Counted from the stretch's first letter, positions 22,401-33,111 are shown. The stretch is DNA of 64,000 nucleotides from Macrosoma leucophasiata (GCA_036365455.1 JAWQUS010000010.1:19330501-19394500), one strand, 5' to 3'. Numbers and translations: made by a program. Notes: a model not told the origin generated them from the letters alone.

Positions 22401-22740
22401 GTTTACTGATTGCCTTGAGGCGTGTTATTAGGTGTGTTCAGTTCTGGTTCTGATAAGTGCAATGAAAATCGATGATAAGGAAACAGCGTTCGTGCGATAC
22501 GATCGTTTCCTGTTTCTTGTTGCAAATGTGTGTGAAAAAAATACGACAATACGTAACACCAATGTCACTGTTTTTATTTGCCTTTGAATGAGGTTATTTT
22601 TTTATGCAATGCATAATGCACTTCTTGTTAATTGTGCATGTGTAATATTATGCATATATTGCATACAAACATAAGTTTGATGACTGAAGTTGGTAGATGA
22701 CTGTAAAAATAATGTTACGAACAAAGTACTAACTTACCTA

Positions 22741-23026
22741 CTTTACTGGTGGTAGAGCTCCAGTGACGGAGCTCGCGGGCGTAGGCACCACCGCATTACC
22801 TGATTTACTTGCCGCTAAATGGTAGTGTTCAGCACTATCGTGTTCCGGTCAGGTGGTTATGTACGGCCCTGTAATTTCCGGCACAGAGGCATAACACCTT
22901 AGGCCTCAGGAGTGGTAACGCATTTGCATTTTGACCTTGGTCTTTGTGTGGGTGTCTATAGGCTGCAGTCATCACTTAACATCAATGTGAACTGCATGCT
23001 TGTTTGCCACTTCCATTACATAATAA
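22741..23026 (+). repeat. SINE-A copy 6
   Basis: Full length and close to consensus, 'actggtggtagagctccagt' to 'gccacttccattacata'. Confidence 0.88.
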
Positions 23027-23107
23027 AAAGTACTTCATGTGTTTATCATAAATGTTTTTAACTATGACTAATATAACAATGTCTTCACAAGATTTCAACA
23101 TTTTTGT

Positions 23108-23330
23108 ATGAATGTATGTATGTATCTTTACGCCAGGTCCCTAACGGGGTAGGCAGAGAGTGTGGAGCGCCAGATATTCCGGTCCTGACACACCTCCCGT
23201 GCTTCTACTCCCTTCATCATTCTCTTCATACACGCACGCTTATTTCTAAGACTTTTGACCCCACCATCAGACAGAACTCGACCTGTTTGGTCATGGTAGG
23301 TCAGTATTGGTCTTCGTGGGCCTCTGCAAT
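23108..23330 (-). pseudogene. LINE C-terminus and 3' end (family J), copy 1
   Basis: The minus strand from about 23285 to the stop at 23128-23130 reads an open frame ending ...EAREVCQDRNIWRSTLSAYP then VRDLA and stop, followed by a (ATAC)n-like tail at 23108-23127. Copy 2 (49146-49262, plus strand) ends the same way, with WRSTLSAYPVRDLA then stop. A short C-terminus, immediate stop and simple-repeat tail fit a non-LTR retrotransposon with almost no 3' UTR (RTE-like; inferred). All upstream domains are missing. The SINE-B tail resembles the last codons of this gene. Confidence 0.6.
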
Positions 23331-23741
23331 CATCATCATCATCTCTACATTAGTGCCAATGCATTAAGTAAATACGTGACATACTATATAATACGTTATT
23401 AAACTGTGCCCATATTTTGAAAGTCTGTTGAAAAATCCTTTACTTTGAGCAAATGTAAAAGATCAACCCTTGCCTAGAATAGCACCTATCAAATAAATGT
23501 TACATTTAGAGAAACATAAAAGGTCGATTTCCTATCATTGAAAGAGAAGCAGTTGCTGGAATTGGTCATACAGTTAGATCGACGTATTTAAGTCTCATGA
23601 TATTGGATGTCTGTGGGGTATTTCCTATGATCGTTTCTGAACAGATGGTTGTCTGGTCCGTTGAAATAAATTGAGGGGTTGACCACAGAATTCAATTATC
23701 CATAATCGATTGGTTTTCGCATAGTAATCAAAATTAATATG
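23331..23741. other. Unassigned AT-rich DNA
   Basis: (ATC)n-like 'aatcatcatcatcatctc' at the left edge, otherwise nothing recognised. Confidence 0.35.
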
Positions 23742-23953
23742 TTGCCTAATGGTAGTGTTCAGCACTATCGTATTTCGTTTAGAAAGTAATGTATGGCTCC
23801 GTGATTTCTGTCACAGAAGCAAAATAACTTAAGTCAACATGATCTGCATGTTGACGTCTTACGTGACGTACTCTTATTGTTGTTGTCTAATAGACTGCCG
23901 TATTCTTACCATCCATCCGAACAGCATGATTGCTTACCACTCTTATTACATCA
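23742..23953 (+). repeat. Degraded SINE-A copy
   Basis: 'aatggtagtgttcagcacta', 'atgtatggctccgtgatttc' and 'ttgcttaccactcttattac' keep the family order. The 5' hairpin region is missing. Confidence 0.6.
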
Positions 23954-23974
23954 AAAATATATATTGCTCACATT

Positions 23975-24185
23975 CATCGTCATCGTACCTGACATATAAT
24001 GTACGTACATGTTACCCAACATTACTCTTAACACGGTAAGAAGAAGCACGGGAGGTGTGTAAGGAACATATTTTGAAAAGACCCTACTGCGTTTTGGCTG
24101 GTTTTTTCTCAGTAATATGAGCTTTGGAACTCTGCCAGTGAATGACAAAGAATGCTCCATATTTTTATGTTTAGTCTTGTCTTAC
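23975..24185 (-). repeat. LINE 3' remnant (family K), copy 1
   Basis: Reversed, it contains 'ctttgtcattcactggcaga' and 'gttccaaagctcatattac', matched at 45455-45500 ('ctttgtcattcaccggcaaa', 'gttccaaaggcc'). A degraded non-LTR 3' region is the likeliest origin. Confidence 0.45.
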
Positions 24186-24411
24186 CATTTGTAAAAGAGA
24201 GTATGGAACATTCTGTTGATTCCTATTTTTATTATTAAGTATTTTTGGACCATTATTTATTTTATATTGTTTACTTTGACATATTAATCAACGTATCAGT
24301 TCGTACATCGTATTCGCTTTAATTTTTAATTTTGTAATTTGACCTATCACAAGCAAATTCTATCATTCATAAGGGATTAAATATTTTTTTAAGTTTGAGT
24401 TTTTGATATTT

Positions 24412-24466
24412 GGTGCTCTACATTCTCTGTCTAGTCCGTGAGGGACTTGGCATGAAAATACATATT
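24412..24466 (+). repeat. Family J LINE 3' end, degraded copy
   Basis: 'ggtgctctacattctctgtc' then 'agggacttggcatgaaaata' aligns with the 3' end at 49200-49250. Confidence 0.45.
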
Positions 24467-25651
24467 ATCTAACATAATAAAACCATAGTATTCTCGATAA
24501 CACAACCACCATCTCTTAGGATTACGCAAGCTGGAAAGCGACCAAAATGTCGGGTAAATAAAGTATTGTTTTTGTCCCAGTTATCAACGCTAGAATAGAC
24601 CACAAATGTACTTGGAGCAATGAAAACCGTGTGAGATACTCTCGTACTTAATAATTCCTTTGCTTGGCTGAAGATCCATGTGATTAAGAAAACAGGCCAA
24701 ATGCAAGTTCCGGACAGTTAAGAGATATCCTATGTTACCTCGTGTATTATAGATTTCTTATAGGTGTTCCCAGACGGATAGACAGACAAACGCAAGAATG
24801 ATCTTATTAGGGCTCCGTTTTTCCCTGAAATTATAATATAAATGAGAATATAATTCTATTACTTTAGCAGATAATGTCAATATGCTCCACCATATTTATC
24901 ATGCACTGCCAATTGTTAAATATAATTATGATAATGAAAAAACTCGAGTAAAAACCTCAAATGTTGATGCACCAACCTTCACTTCTGCATTTATTACTTA
25001 CCTTCAATGAGAACTTGATAAGTTTAAATAAAAAAGTTTCCACAGACTTAGCATTCTAGGACTCTGTGAAAGTTTCAGCTGCTAAAGCTGTCACCGATTT
25101 TAAAAGTGGAAAATTGGCAAAGATTTGCGAAAGTGGAATTTCCAAAGTTTACCTCGCTTCGGATTATGTGGGATGTTGACAAAGTACAGTCGGAGAACTC
25201 TCCGCCTATCCAAAATCAATCGAATTTAGCTTTTATTACCATCACATAGGAGGCCCGTGTAGTTTCTGAGTACATTTCAGTTTCAGAATCTTTTATATTT
25301 AATGTAAAATATATTGATTCTGGCTTTAATTTATGTAAGTAAAGTCAGAATCTTTTAATATAATATTATACTAACTAAAGTATATTAAGAATTTTCAATT
25401 TAGAAAAAGAATTGAAAAATACTTTGCAATAAAATAAAATGCGACTTTAAATTGAGTAAGTAAAATAAGTAAGCTATCCTATCTTTCAAGTTGGATCAAA
25501 CTGCACAAATGCACGTGGTGTGCAACATCGACTTACGAGTATAATCGGTTAAGAGGTTTAGAAGCCCTCTCAGATCTCAGAAACTTCTGGTGAGAATTGA
25601 AAAAAAAAAGTCAATTTATTGAGAAAAGCTGTGTTACAACATGCTAGGAAT
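24467..25651. other. Unassigned DNA left of the gypsy element
   Basis: No gene recognised. 24770-24835 contains 'cagacggatagacagacaaa' and 'gggctccgttttt', a probable family F remnant. Confidence 0.35.
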
Positions 25652-25655
25652 AATA

Positions 25656-26692
25656 TGTTACAATGTATTTGTAATTGAAAGATTTGGTCGCTCGATTTAG
25701 TACCTCACGCGCTCTGCCTACCGGATGCGCGAGTAAGCGTGAAGGTACGTAATTAAAATATTAACCTAGGCTGTGTCGTACGCCGTGCGATATGAAATGA
25801 GCGGCGCGTAGACAGAACCGGTTCTGGTGAACGGGCCACCGTTCGCCGGAGCGGAGGGCAGCGGTATGACATTCGTGCTGGAACATCGGACATGAATAAT
25901 ACTTACTTCTAATTCTTTACACCATACCTATATCTACTGCCAAATAGTTATTGTGCCGTTAGTGCTTATACTATATTTGCCTGTACCTACTTGTGCTATA
26001 TCTATATACTTGCGGAATATAACCCCGATCTCGGGTAAGTTGTGCATTTATTTATAACTTATTCTCACTGTAGGTACTAAGTGCTCATATTATCATTGCC
26101 TCCTATTTGTTTCACTACGACCACATCATTGATTACTAATGGCTATACATATAGCAAACTATCATCTGGCTGCTTTGTGTTTAATCATCTCATCAACCAT
26201 CAAGGTCGTATAGGGGACACGTGATACCATTTGAGCGTGCTCTTATTTTCCACCCTTGGGAATTTCCAGGGTTTTTATTCTGGGTCTAAAACGACCTGGG
26301 TTGATGCTGTCCTGTCCTGTTCGCGTGACGTCAGATTCTTCCCCGCGTCGCGCAACGGTCTACAGAGCGGCACCGGCAGCACCGTCACCGGCTTCTAGTG
26401 CAGGATAGTGTTGCTGTATTTGTTCCTATCAGTGCAAACAAACGATAGTCGATCCACGCCCTATTCTAACTTAATTTCTCAATTTCATTAAAAATTAAGA
26501 TTAGGTTTTAATTTTAAATTAGTTTAGTTACCGGGTAGTACCTACCTAAATAGTTTTAATTGTAGTTAGGGAGATTAGATTATAGGATAATTAGAGTGAT
26601 AGTATATAAGTAGATATTTTATAAATTATTAAAACTGTAGTACCTAATTAATATTGGTTGTTTTATTAATAGTGATTTTAATAAATGTAACA
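25656..26692 (+). repeat. 5' LTR
   Basis: Begins TGTTAC and ends GTAACA, the expected TG...CA with 6-bp inverted ends. A TATA-like 'tatataag' lies at 26603-26610, near the 3' end, so most of the LTR would be U3. Identical to 32075-33111. Confidence 0.96.
26258..26333 (+). promoter_or_regulatory. kappaB-like and CRE-like sites in the LTR
   Basis: GGGAATTTCC at 26258-26267 fits the GGGRNWYYCC Rel/kappaB consensus. TGACGTCA at 26326-26333 is a perfect palindromic CRE (CREB/ATF). Both are duplicated in the 3' LTR (32677-32686, 32745-32752). The motifs are seen directly; use by host factors is inference only. Confidence 0.4.
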
Positions 26693-26693
26693 G

Positions 26694-26700
26694 TGGCGCC
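26694..26700 (+). promoter_or_regulatory. Primer binding site
   Basis: TGGCGCC starts one base after the 5' LTR. It is complementary to a tRNA 3' end (…GGCGCCA), as at tRNA-Lys primed elements; only about 7 bases are clearly diagnostic. Confidence 0.7.
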
Positions 26701-27437
26701 ATAACGTGTTTTAAGATTTCCTTTGTTTGCACTGGTTTACCGTAGTTATTGGTTATCTTTGGTGATGGTTATTGTTCGATACTTACCTACTTACTTTTAA
26801 ATTAAGTTAGTTTATTATTAGTTAAGTAATTTGTTAATTGTTAATAATAAGTACCTATTAGATTTATAACAACTCAGTACGTAACAAAATAAAAACATGC
26901 TAATCTCAATTGTTATTTTGATTAAGGTAGTAACTTAATTAATATTATTTAAAAATACAAATTATTCTTGAAACTAATTAAGAGTAGTACCTAATAGTTT
27001 TTAGACGTTATTATTATACCTATTTCGTTGACATAGCATGTTTTTTATTAAATTTTAAAAGTAGGTATATAGATTGTGATTGTGTTTACCTTCATGCTAC
27101 TTACTTCATTTTTCTGTATTTTTTTTATTGTTCTCATGCATTGTTGCTTCTTTCATTCTCTTATCGTTAATATTTGCACAACATATCCGACTACTGGTTT
27201 AACATAGTCAAATAATAACTGCCGTACCTATATAACTTCACGCTTGTGTTTTCCAAGGAGATGGATAGAGTGATATACTTATATGCATAATTAATGTTTA
27301 TTATAAAAATCAAAGAACAGTAGGTATACAAAATAATTTATCACACACATAAGCACATTCCATTTTTAATATTTAAATACTTACATTCTAATGATATTTA
27401 CAGTTTAATAATAGCAATATAAAAAAAAAAAATTACA
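26701..27437 (+). other. gypsy untranslated leader
   Basis: About 740 bp between primer site and gag. Very AT-rich, no open frame of note. It ends in an A-run just before the gag ATG. Confidence 0.6.
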
Positions 27438-28757
27438 ATGTCTAGAGAAATTAAATTTTTATCTTTGCAAAAGGCTGAATTAGAGTATGAGGTAGAGGTA
27501 CGGGGAGAATCACCTGCGGACAATGTCCAAGGCTTGCGGAAACAAATTATCAAGCAGGCCAGGTGTTTACCTTCCGAGGACATTCTGGAATCGCATCTAG
27601 AACCTGCTGATGACATTGCTGGTGTAAGGGAGAGTTTATCGAAATTAAAGAGTAACGTACAGAATTTAAAGTTAAAATCTGATAAAAACTTATTTATAAG
27701 GTCAGATAATCTTGCTCTCCATATACATCATCGTCTCTCAAGGATACAACCCGACACCGTAGAAACTTCTAGCCAGTTTAAGGATTGCAACCAAAAACTT
27801 CAAGCTGCTTATATAGAACTTGCTAAATACGCTACACCTACCACATCAAAAACAGATAGCTGCGACATGGATGTACCGACCACTAATATCTCGGTTACAT
27901 GTGATCGCGGTATAGGCACAGACTTAGGCAAATTAAAATTTGACGGAAAGTCATGCGTCAGAGCTTTCCTTCAAAAGGTGAATGAGTTCATAAAAGCAAG
28001 GGATATTAAGTCAAACCGAGTTTTAGCTTTTGCTACCGAGATTTTCACAGGAGATGCTTTACATTGGTATCGTAGTAAAAGTGGTTCCGTTGAAACTTGG
28101 GAACAATTAGTTATATTACTAAGACAGGACTTTGATCAATTTGACTATGATTATAGACTAATGAACGAGATACGCGCTCGAACACAGGGTGAATCAGAGT
28201 CCATTGTCATCTATATTGCTATTATGGAGGGAATGTTTTGTAGATTGTCGAAAATAATGAGCGAAGAGGAAAAATTAGAAATACTTTTACACAATATCAG
28301 ACCCTTTTATTCTCAATCCTTGTCTTGTTGTCCAGATATTACATCAATATCCGAACTGCTAACTAAATGCCGCAACTATGAGAACTTACAAACGCGCATT
28401 TCCCAGTTTAAGGAACCCCCTAAAGTAACTACTGATACCTTAGCACCTGAATTTGCGTATACAAGGTCTTCTACAAGTTACAATACCTCGAATCCTACAC
28501 ATAAGCAATTTAGAAATATGAACATAAGTGCTGTAGAATCAAATCCAAGTAGTGCTGTATACAAAGAAGATACAAAAATTTTTAATCAAGTGTTCTGTCC
28601 TAGATGTCGATCTACTGATCACTCTTTAAAGAATTGCCATAAACCACGCTATATCATCTGTTTTAAATGTGGGAAGAAGGACGTCCGCTACCCGGATTGC
28701 CCTGTTTGTCAGAATAAACTTGTCAATAAAAGTGTAAAATTCAACCAAAAAAACTAA
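27438..28757 (+). CDS. gag: gypsy Gag polyprotein
   Basis: A 439-residue structural protein that would assemble the cytoplasmic particle packaging element RNA. Residues 1-150 are charged and helix-prone. Residues about 164-300 match the retrotransposon Gag/capsid pattern (KLKFDGKS, FTGDALHWYRS, LRQDFDQFDYDYR). Two zinc-knuckle-like motifs lie near the C-terminus: residues 387-400 are C-x2-C-x4-H-x4-C. Residues 408-421 have the same spacing, but V replaces the histidine; a further PVC follows, so that finger may bind zinc differently or not at all. The ATG at 27438 is the first in frame after an A-rich leader. The stop (28755-28757) is fused to a slippery heptamer leading into pol. No stop or frameshift inside. 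Gag assignment is firm; knuckle function is inferred. Confidence 0.92.
   Translation: MSREIKFLSLQKAELEYEVEVRGESPADNVQGLRKQIIKQARCLPSEDILESHLEPADDIAGVRESLSKLKSNVQNLKLKSDKNLFIRSDNLALHIHHRLSRIQPDTVETSSQFKDCNQKLQAAYIELAKYATPTTSKTDSCDMDVPTTNISVTCDRGIGTDLGKLKFDGKSCVRAFLQKVNEFIKARDIKSNRVLAFATEIFTGDALHWYRSKSGSVETWEQLVILLRQDFDQFDYDYRLMNEIRARTQGESESIVIYIAIMEGMFCRLSKIMSEEEKLEILLHNIRPFYSQSLSCCPDITSISELLTKCRNYENLQTRISQFKEPPKVTTDTLAPEFAYTRSSTSYNTSNPTHKQFRNMNISAVESNPSSAVYKEDTKIFNQVFCPRCRSTDHSLKNCHKPRYIICFKCGKKDVRYPDCPVCQNKLVNKSVKFNQKN
28748..28757 (+). promoter_or_regulatory. -1 ribosomal frameshift signal
   Basis: A AAA AAC (28748-28754), positioned in the gag frame as AAA AAC and followed at once by the gag stop TAA. 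This is one of the strongest X XXY YYZ heptamers. Slipping back one base enters the pol frame, which is open from here through 31966. No downstream pseudoknot was worked out. Confidence 0.8.
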
Positions 28758-31700
28758 TTATACAACGTAGCAGCAATCACTTTGACAGTAAGGATTGGAG
28801 TGATTGGCTAAACTATATCAAAATTTTTTTTGGTACATACAGCACTGTTGCTACGGTTAGAAATTATTCACTAAATAATGATCCACGTCCTTACGTAAAA
28901 GTTAAAATAAATAATTTAGAATCTTTATCTGTACATGGTCTGTTAGATTCTGGTTCTGTTGTTACTATTGTTGGAAATAATTTTCATTGTTATTTACAAA
29001 AACATGGATTTGAAATTTTTAGTGATGAAATCATATCTATATCTGCAGCTGGAGGCCAAATAATGAAGTCTTTAGGATTTTTTCTATTGCCTGTGTGTTT
29101 CAATGATAAATGTATTGTTATTAAAACCCATGTAGTTCCAGAAATTAAAACTGCTTTAATTTTAGGCATTGACTTTTGGACAAAATTTGAAATATTTCCT
29201 AAACATATACAGAATATAAGAATGTTGTCCCAACATGATCAGTCTTTAAACAACGTCTCTGAAATATCTTCAAATCCTATTATACAGCCGTACGAGATCT
29301 TAGAGGACTTCCAAAAACTCGAAGCAGATGACATTGTCGAACAATTTAAGCAAATTGCCTTCGAAAGTAAAGGCCTTGGTAGGACTAATTTAATACACCA
29401 CCGCATTGATACAGGTGACGCTCCTCCTATAAAACAAAGATATTACCGTTTGTCGCCTGAAAAGAAACGAATAATATCCGAACAGGTCGATGAGATGTTA
29501 GACCTAAAGGTAATACAACCATGCGAAAGTCCGTGGTCGTCGCCTGTATTGGTGGTAGATAAAAAAGACGGCAATCCACGTTTTTGTTTGGATAGCAGAA
29601 GGCTTAATTCAGTTACTAAAAAAGATGCCTACAATTTACCGTATATATCGGAAATACTTGACAATCTCAGAGATGCTAAGTACCTATCTAGTATTGATTT
29701 ATCGAAATCTTTTTGGCAAATCCCAATTTTTGACCCTGATCGCGAAAAAACTGCATTTTATGTACCCGGTAAAGGCACCTTCATGTTCAACGTTACTGCT
29801 TTTGGCCTCTCTAATGCTCCCGCGACTCAACAGCGGTTAGTTGATACACTATTTGGCCCAGAATTCGAGTTACAAGTTTTCTGTTATCTTGACGATATAG
29901 TACTTGTAAGTAGAACTTTTGAAGAACACGTTAGTTTGCTAAAACGGGTCCTAGCGAAAATTAAAATTGCAAATCTCACTGTTAACCTAGCTAAATGTCA
30001 GTTTTTCAGAAGAGAATTACGTTACTTGGGTTATGTAGTTAATGAACACGGTCTACGGACTGATCCTGCTAAGACTGAAGCTATTTTAAAATACCCTACT
30101 CCTACGAATAAAAAAGAAGTTAAGAGATTTTTGGGTACCGCATCATGGTATAGACGTTTTGTTCCTAATTTTAGTTCTATTGCTGGTCCTTTAAACAGAT
30201 TGACCTCTACAGGAAAGAAGTCTCCACCTTTTAATTGGAGCTCGGAAGCTAATTCAGCTTTTGAGACCCTCAAGTCATTATTAGTTAACACTCCCTTACT
30301 AGCTTGTCCTAACTTTGACTTTTCTTTCGACGTGCATACTGATGCTAGCAATTTTGGTGTGGGTGCTATGCTTTCACAAACCATCAACGGGGAAGAACAC
30401 CCCGTTGCATATATGAGTCGATCACTCACGGGCGCTGAGCGTAACTACAGCGTTACAGAAAGAGAAGCTCTAGCGGTGCTCGTTTCACTAGAATACTGGC
30501 GTTGCTACCTGGAAAATGGCAAAACATTTACGGTCTTTACTGATCACGCAGCGCTTAAGTGGTTCATGTCACTGTCTAACCCTACTGGTCGCCTTGCTCG
30601 TTGGGGAGTAAGATTATCCTCATTTAATTTTGAAATAAAACACCGGCGAGGTAAGGATCATGTTATTCCAGACGCCTTATCTAGGTGTGTTTCAGTTGCT
30701 CCTATTAATACACTTCCGGACTCACCACCTATTACTTCTGATGCTTGGTACCTAAATATCTTCAACGGTTGCTTAAACTCTCAAACAAGTTTCCCTAATT
30801 ACAGAGTTGAGGCAAACGTTCTTTATCGTTTCATGAAAGCCAAAAATCCATTAACATCGGAATTCTGTTGGAAAGTAGTAGTGCCTCAGGAATCCCGAAA
30901 CGATATTATAGATAAAAATCATTCTGATCCAACTGCTGCGCATTTAGGAACTTTTAAAACGTATAAACGACTCGCTTTGTCCTATTATTGGCCTGGTATG
31001 TACAGTGATGTTGTTAAGTTTGTAGGTGATTGCAAGACATGTCTAGCTTACAAGCATCCTGCTCACACTGTCTTAGGAAAGATGGGTAGACCTAAAGTCT
31101 GCTCCCGTCCTTTCCAGACTCTCTCTATTGACATTGTAGGTCCATTGCCTACAAGTAGACAACGACACAATTACATTCTTGTTATCAACTGTTGCTTCTC
31201 TAAATACACCCTAGTGTTTCCAATGCGAAATGCAACAGCTCCAACCGTGTGTAAGTTGTTAGAGAATCATGTGTTTCTAGTACATGGCATTCCTCAGACT
31301 ATAATTATGGACAACGGTACACAGTTCGCAGGGCGTGAAATGGATGCGTTTCTACAAAAATATAAAGTACCGAATGTACACTTTACTCCTAAATATACTC
31401 CCCAAATTAATAACGTGGAAAGATACAATAGAACGATTGTTACAGCAATTTCAACATTTGTAAACGATGATCACAGGACTTGGGATCTTAACCTACATAA
31501 GATCCAATTCGCAATCAACAATTCTGTAAATGAAGTTACTGGATTTACACCTGCCTTTTTGGTTTACGGTAGAGAATTGGTAACATGCGGATCTCATTAT
31601 ATTGAAAATGATAATGTTGATGAAATTTTATTTCTACCTCGTGATGTATATGGTGAGAATTTGGGTCATCTGGCTGAAATTTTTAATAATGTACAAGCTG

Positions 31701-31966
31701 CTCTTTGGCATAGTCATCAGAAGGTCTCTCAGCGTTACAATTTAAGACGTAAACATGTAGAATTTAGCGTTGGAGACACTGTTTGGAAACGTTGCTTCCT
31801 TCAAAGTGATAAGGGTGCTCATTTTAGCAAAAAATTGGCACCCAAATTTGAAAAGTGCAAAGTAAAAGAAAAGAGATCACCTCTGGTCTATATATTGCAA
31901 GATATGTCTGGTCGAGATCTCGGCGCGTGGCATATAAAAGATATTAAATTAAAATTGAACAATTAA
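28748..31966 (+). CDS. pol: gypsy Pol polyprotein (protease, RT, RNase H, integrase)
   Basis: It would copy the element RNA into DNA and integrate it. The frame is -1 to gag and is open for 1,072 codons from the slip site; the first in-frame ATG is only at 29063, so expression by frameshift is expected. Aspartic protease: LLDSGS, with DSG at 28946-28954, upstream of that ATG. Numbering from the 29063 Met: reverse transcriptase with YLDD at 274-277 (29885-29896); RNase H with TDAS Asp 427, then EREA and TDHA; integrase zinc region with two His and CKTC, then catalytic D690, D750 and E786 (D-59-D-35-E). The C-terminus (KLAPKFEKCKV to WHIKDIK) resembles the GPY/F module; no chromodomain is seen. 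All catalytic residues are present, with no interruption. Family assignment (Ty3/gypsy, RT-RH-IN order) is firm; the lineage within it is not assigned. Confidence 0.95.
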   Translation, partial: KKLIIQRSSNHFDSKDWSDWLNYIKIFFGTYSTVATVRNYSLNNDPRPYVKVKINNLESLSVHGLLDSGSVVTIVGNNFHCYLQKHGFEIFSDEIISISAAGGQIMKSLGFFLLPVCFNDKCIVIKTHVVPEIKTALILGIDFWTKFEIFPKHIQNIRMLSQHDQSLNNVSEISSNPIIQPYEILEDFQKLEADDIVEQFKQIAFESKGLGRTNLIHHRIDTGDAPPIKQRYYRLSPEKKRIISEQVDEMLDLKVIQPCESPWSSPVLVVDKKDGNPRFCLDSRRLNSVTKKDAYNLPYISEILDNLRDAKYLSSIDLSKSFWQIPIFDPDREKTAFYVPGKGTFMFNVTAFGLSNAPATQQRLVDTLFGPEFELQVFCYLDDIVLVSRTFEEHVSLLKRVLAKIKIANLTVNLAKCQFFRRELRYLGYVVNEHGLRTDPAKTEAILKYPTPTNKKEVKRFLGTASWYRRFVPNFSSIAGPLNRLTSTGKKSPPFNWSSEANSAFETLKSLLVNTPLLACPNFDFSFDVHTDASNFGVGAMLSQTINGEEHPVAYMSRSLTGAERNYSVTEREALAVLVSLEYWRCYLENGKTFTVFTDHAALKWFMSLSNPTGRLARWGVRLSSFNFEIKHRRGKDHVIPDALSRCVSVAPINTLPDSPPITSDAWYLNIFNGCLNSQTSFPNYRVEANVLYRFMKAKNPLTSEFCWKVVVPQESRNDIIDKNHSDPTAAHLGTFKTYKRLALSYYWPGMYSDVVKFVGDCKTCLAYKHPAHTVLGKMGRPKVCSRPFQTLSIDIVGPLPTSRQRHNYILVINCCFSKYTLVFPMRNATAPTVCKLLENHVFLVHGIPQTIIMDNGTQFAGREMDAFLQKYKVPNVHFTPKYTPQINNVERYNRTIVTAISTFVNDDHRTWDLNLHKIQFAINNSVNEVTGFTPAFLVYGRELVTCGSHYIENDNVDEILFLPRDVYGENLGHLAEIFNNVQAALWHSHQKVSQRYNLRRKHVEFSVGDTVWKRCFLQSDKGAHFSKKLAPKFEKCKVKEKRSPLVYILQDMSGRDLGAWHIKDIKLKLNN

Positions 31967-32074
31967 TAATAGAGTAACGAATCTTTACATTGCTACATTT
32001 GTAATATCAGTTTAGCTGTACTTATTTCAAGCGGATTTTTCTGTGGTAAAATCCTTATCTACGGGGGGGAACAC
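31967..32074 (+). promoter_or_regulatory. 3' untranslated segment and polypurine tract
   Basis: A G-rich run (about 32063-32071, 'ggggggga') lies four to five bases upstream of the 3' LTR and is the likely plus-strand primer. There is no room for an env gene here. Confidence 0.75.
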
Positions 32075-33111
32075 TGTTACAATGTATTTGTAATTGAAAG
32101 ATTTGGTCGCTCGATTTAGTACCTCACGCGCTCTGCCTACCGGATGCGCGAGTAAGCGTGAAGGTACGTAATTAAAATATTAACCTAGGCTGTGTCGTAC
32201 GCCGTGCGATATGAAATGAGCGGCGCGTAGACAGAACCGGTTCTGGTGAACGGGCCACCGTTCGCCGGAGCGGAGGGCAGCGGTATGACATTCGTGCTGG
32301 AACATCGGACATGAATAATACTTACTTCTAATTCTTTACACCATACCTATATCTACTGCCAAATAGTTATTGTGCCGTTAGTGCTTATACTATATTTGCC
32401 TGTACCTACTTGTGCTATATCTATATACTTGCGGAATATAACCCCGATCTCGGGTAAGTTGTGCATTTATTTATAACTTATTCTCACTGTAGGTACTAAG
32501 TGCTCATATTATCATTGCCTCCTATTTGTTTCACTACGACCACATCATTGATTACTAATGGCTATACATATAGCAAACTATCATCTGGCTGCTTTGTGTT
32601 TAATCATCTCATCAACCATCAAGGTCGTATAGGGGACACGTGATACCATTTGAGCGTGCTCTTATTTTCCACCCTTGGGAATTTCCAGGGTTTTTATTCT
32701 GGGTCTAAAACGACCTGGGTTGATGCTGTCCTGTCCTGTTCGCGTGACGTCAGATTCTTCCCCGCGTCGCGCAACGGTCTACAGAGCGGCACCGGCAGCA
32801 CCGTCACCGGCTTCTAGTGCAGGATAGTGTTGCTGTATTTGTTCCTATCAGTGCAAACAAACGATAGTCGATCCACGCCCTATTCTAACTTAATTTCTCA
32901 ATTTCATTAAAAATTAAGATTAGGTTTTAATTTTAAATTAGTTTAGTTACCGGGTAGTACCTACCTAAATAGTTTTAATTGTAGTTAGGGAGATTAGATT
33001 ATAGGATAATTAGAGTGATAGTATATAAGTAGATATTTTATAAATTATTAAAACTGTAGTACCTAATTAATATTGGTTGTTTTATTAATAGTGATTTTAA
33101 TAAATGTAACA
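32075..33111 (+). repeat. 3' LTR
   Basis: 1,037 bp, TGTTAC to GTAACA. Constant offset of 6,419 bases from LTR 1 at both ends and no mismatch found. Confidence 0.96.

Larger units (their letters stand above)
25656..33111 (+). mobile_element. Complete Ty3/gypsy LTR retrotransposon
   Basis: 7,456 bp in total: LTR 25656-26692, primer site at 26694, leader, gag 27438-28757, a -1 frameshift site, pol to 31966, purine tract near 32063, LTR 32075-33111. The two LTRs (1,037 bp each) showed no difference in a line-by-line comparison, and both coding frames are open throughout, so insertion was recent on a genomic time scale. No env: only 108 bp separate pol from the 3' LTR. It is therefore an intracellular retrotransposon by structure. 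Confidence 0.96.

Noticed and set aside
31967..32074. env gene in the gypsy element
   Set aside because: Only 108 bases between pol and the 3' LTR; no frame upstream either.
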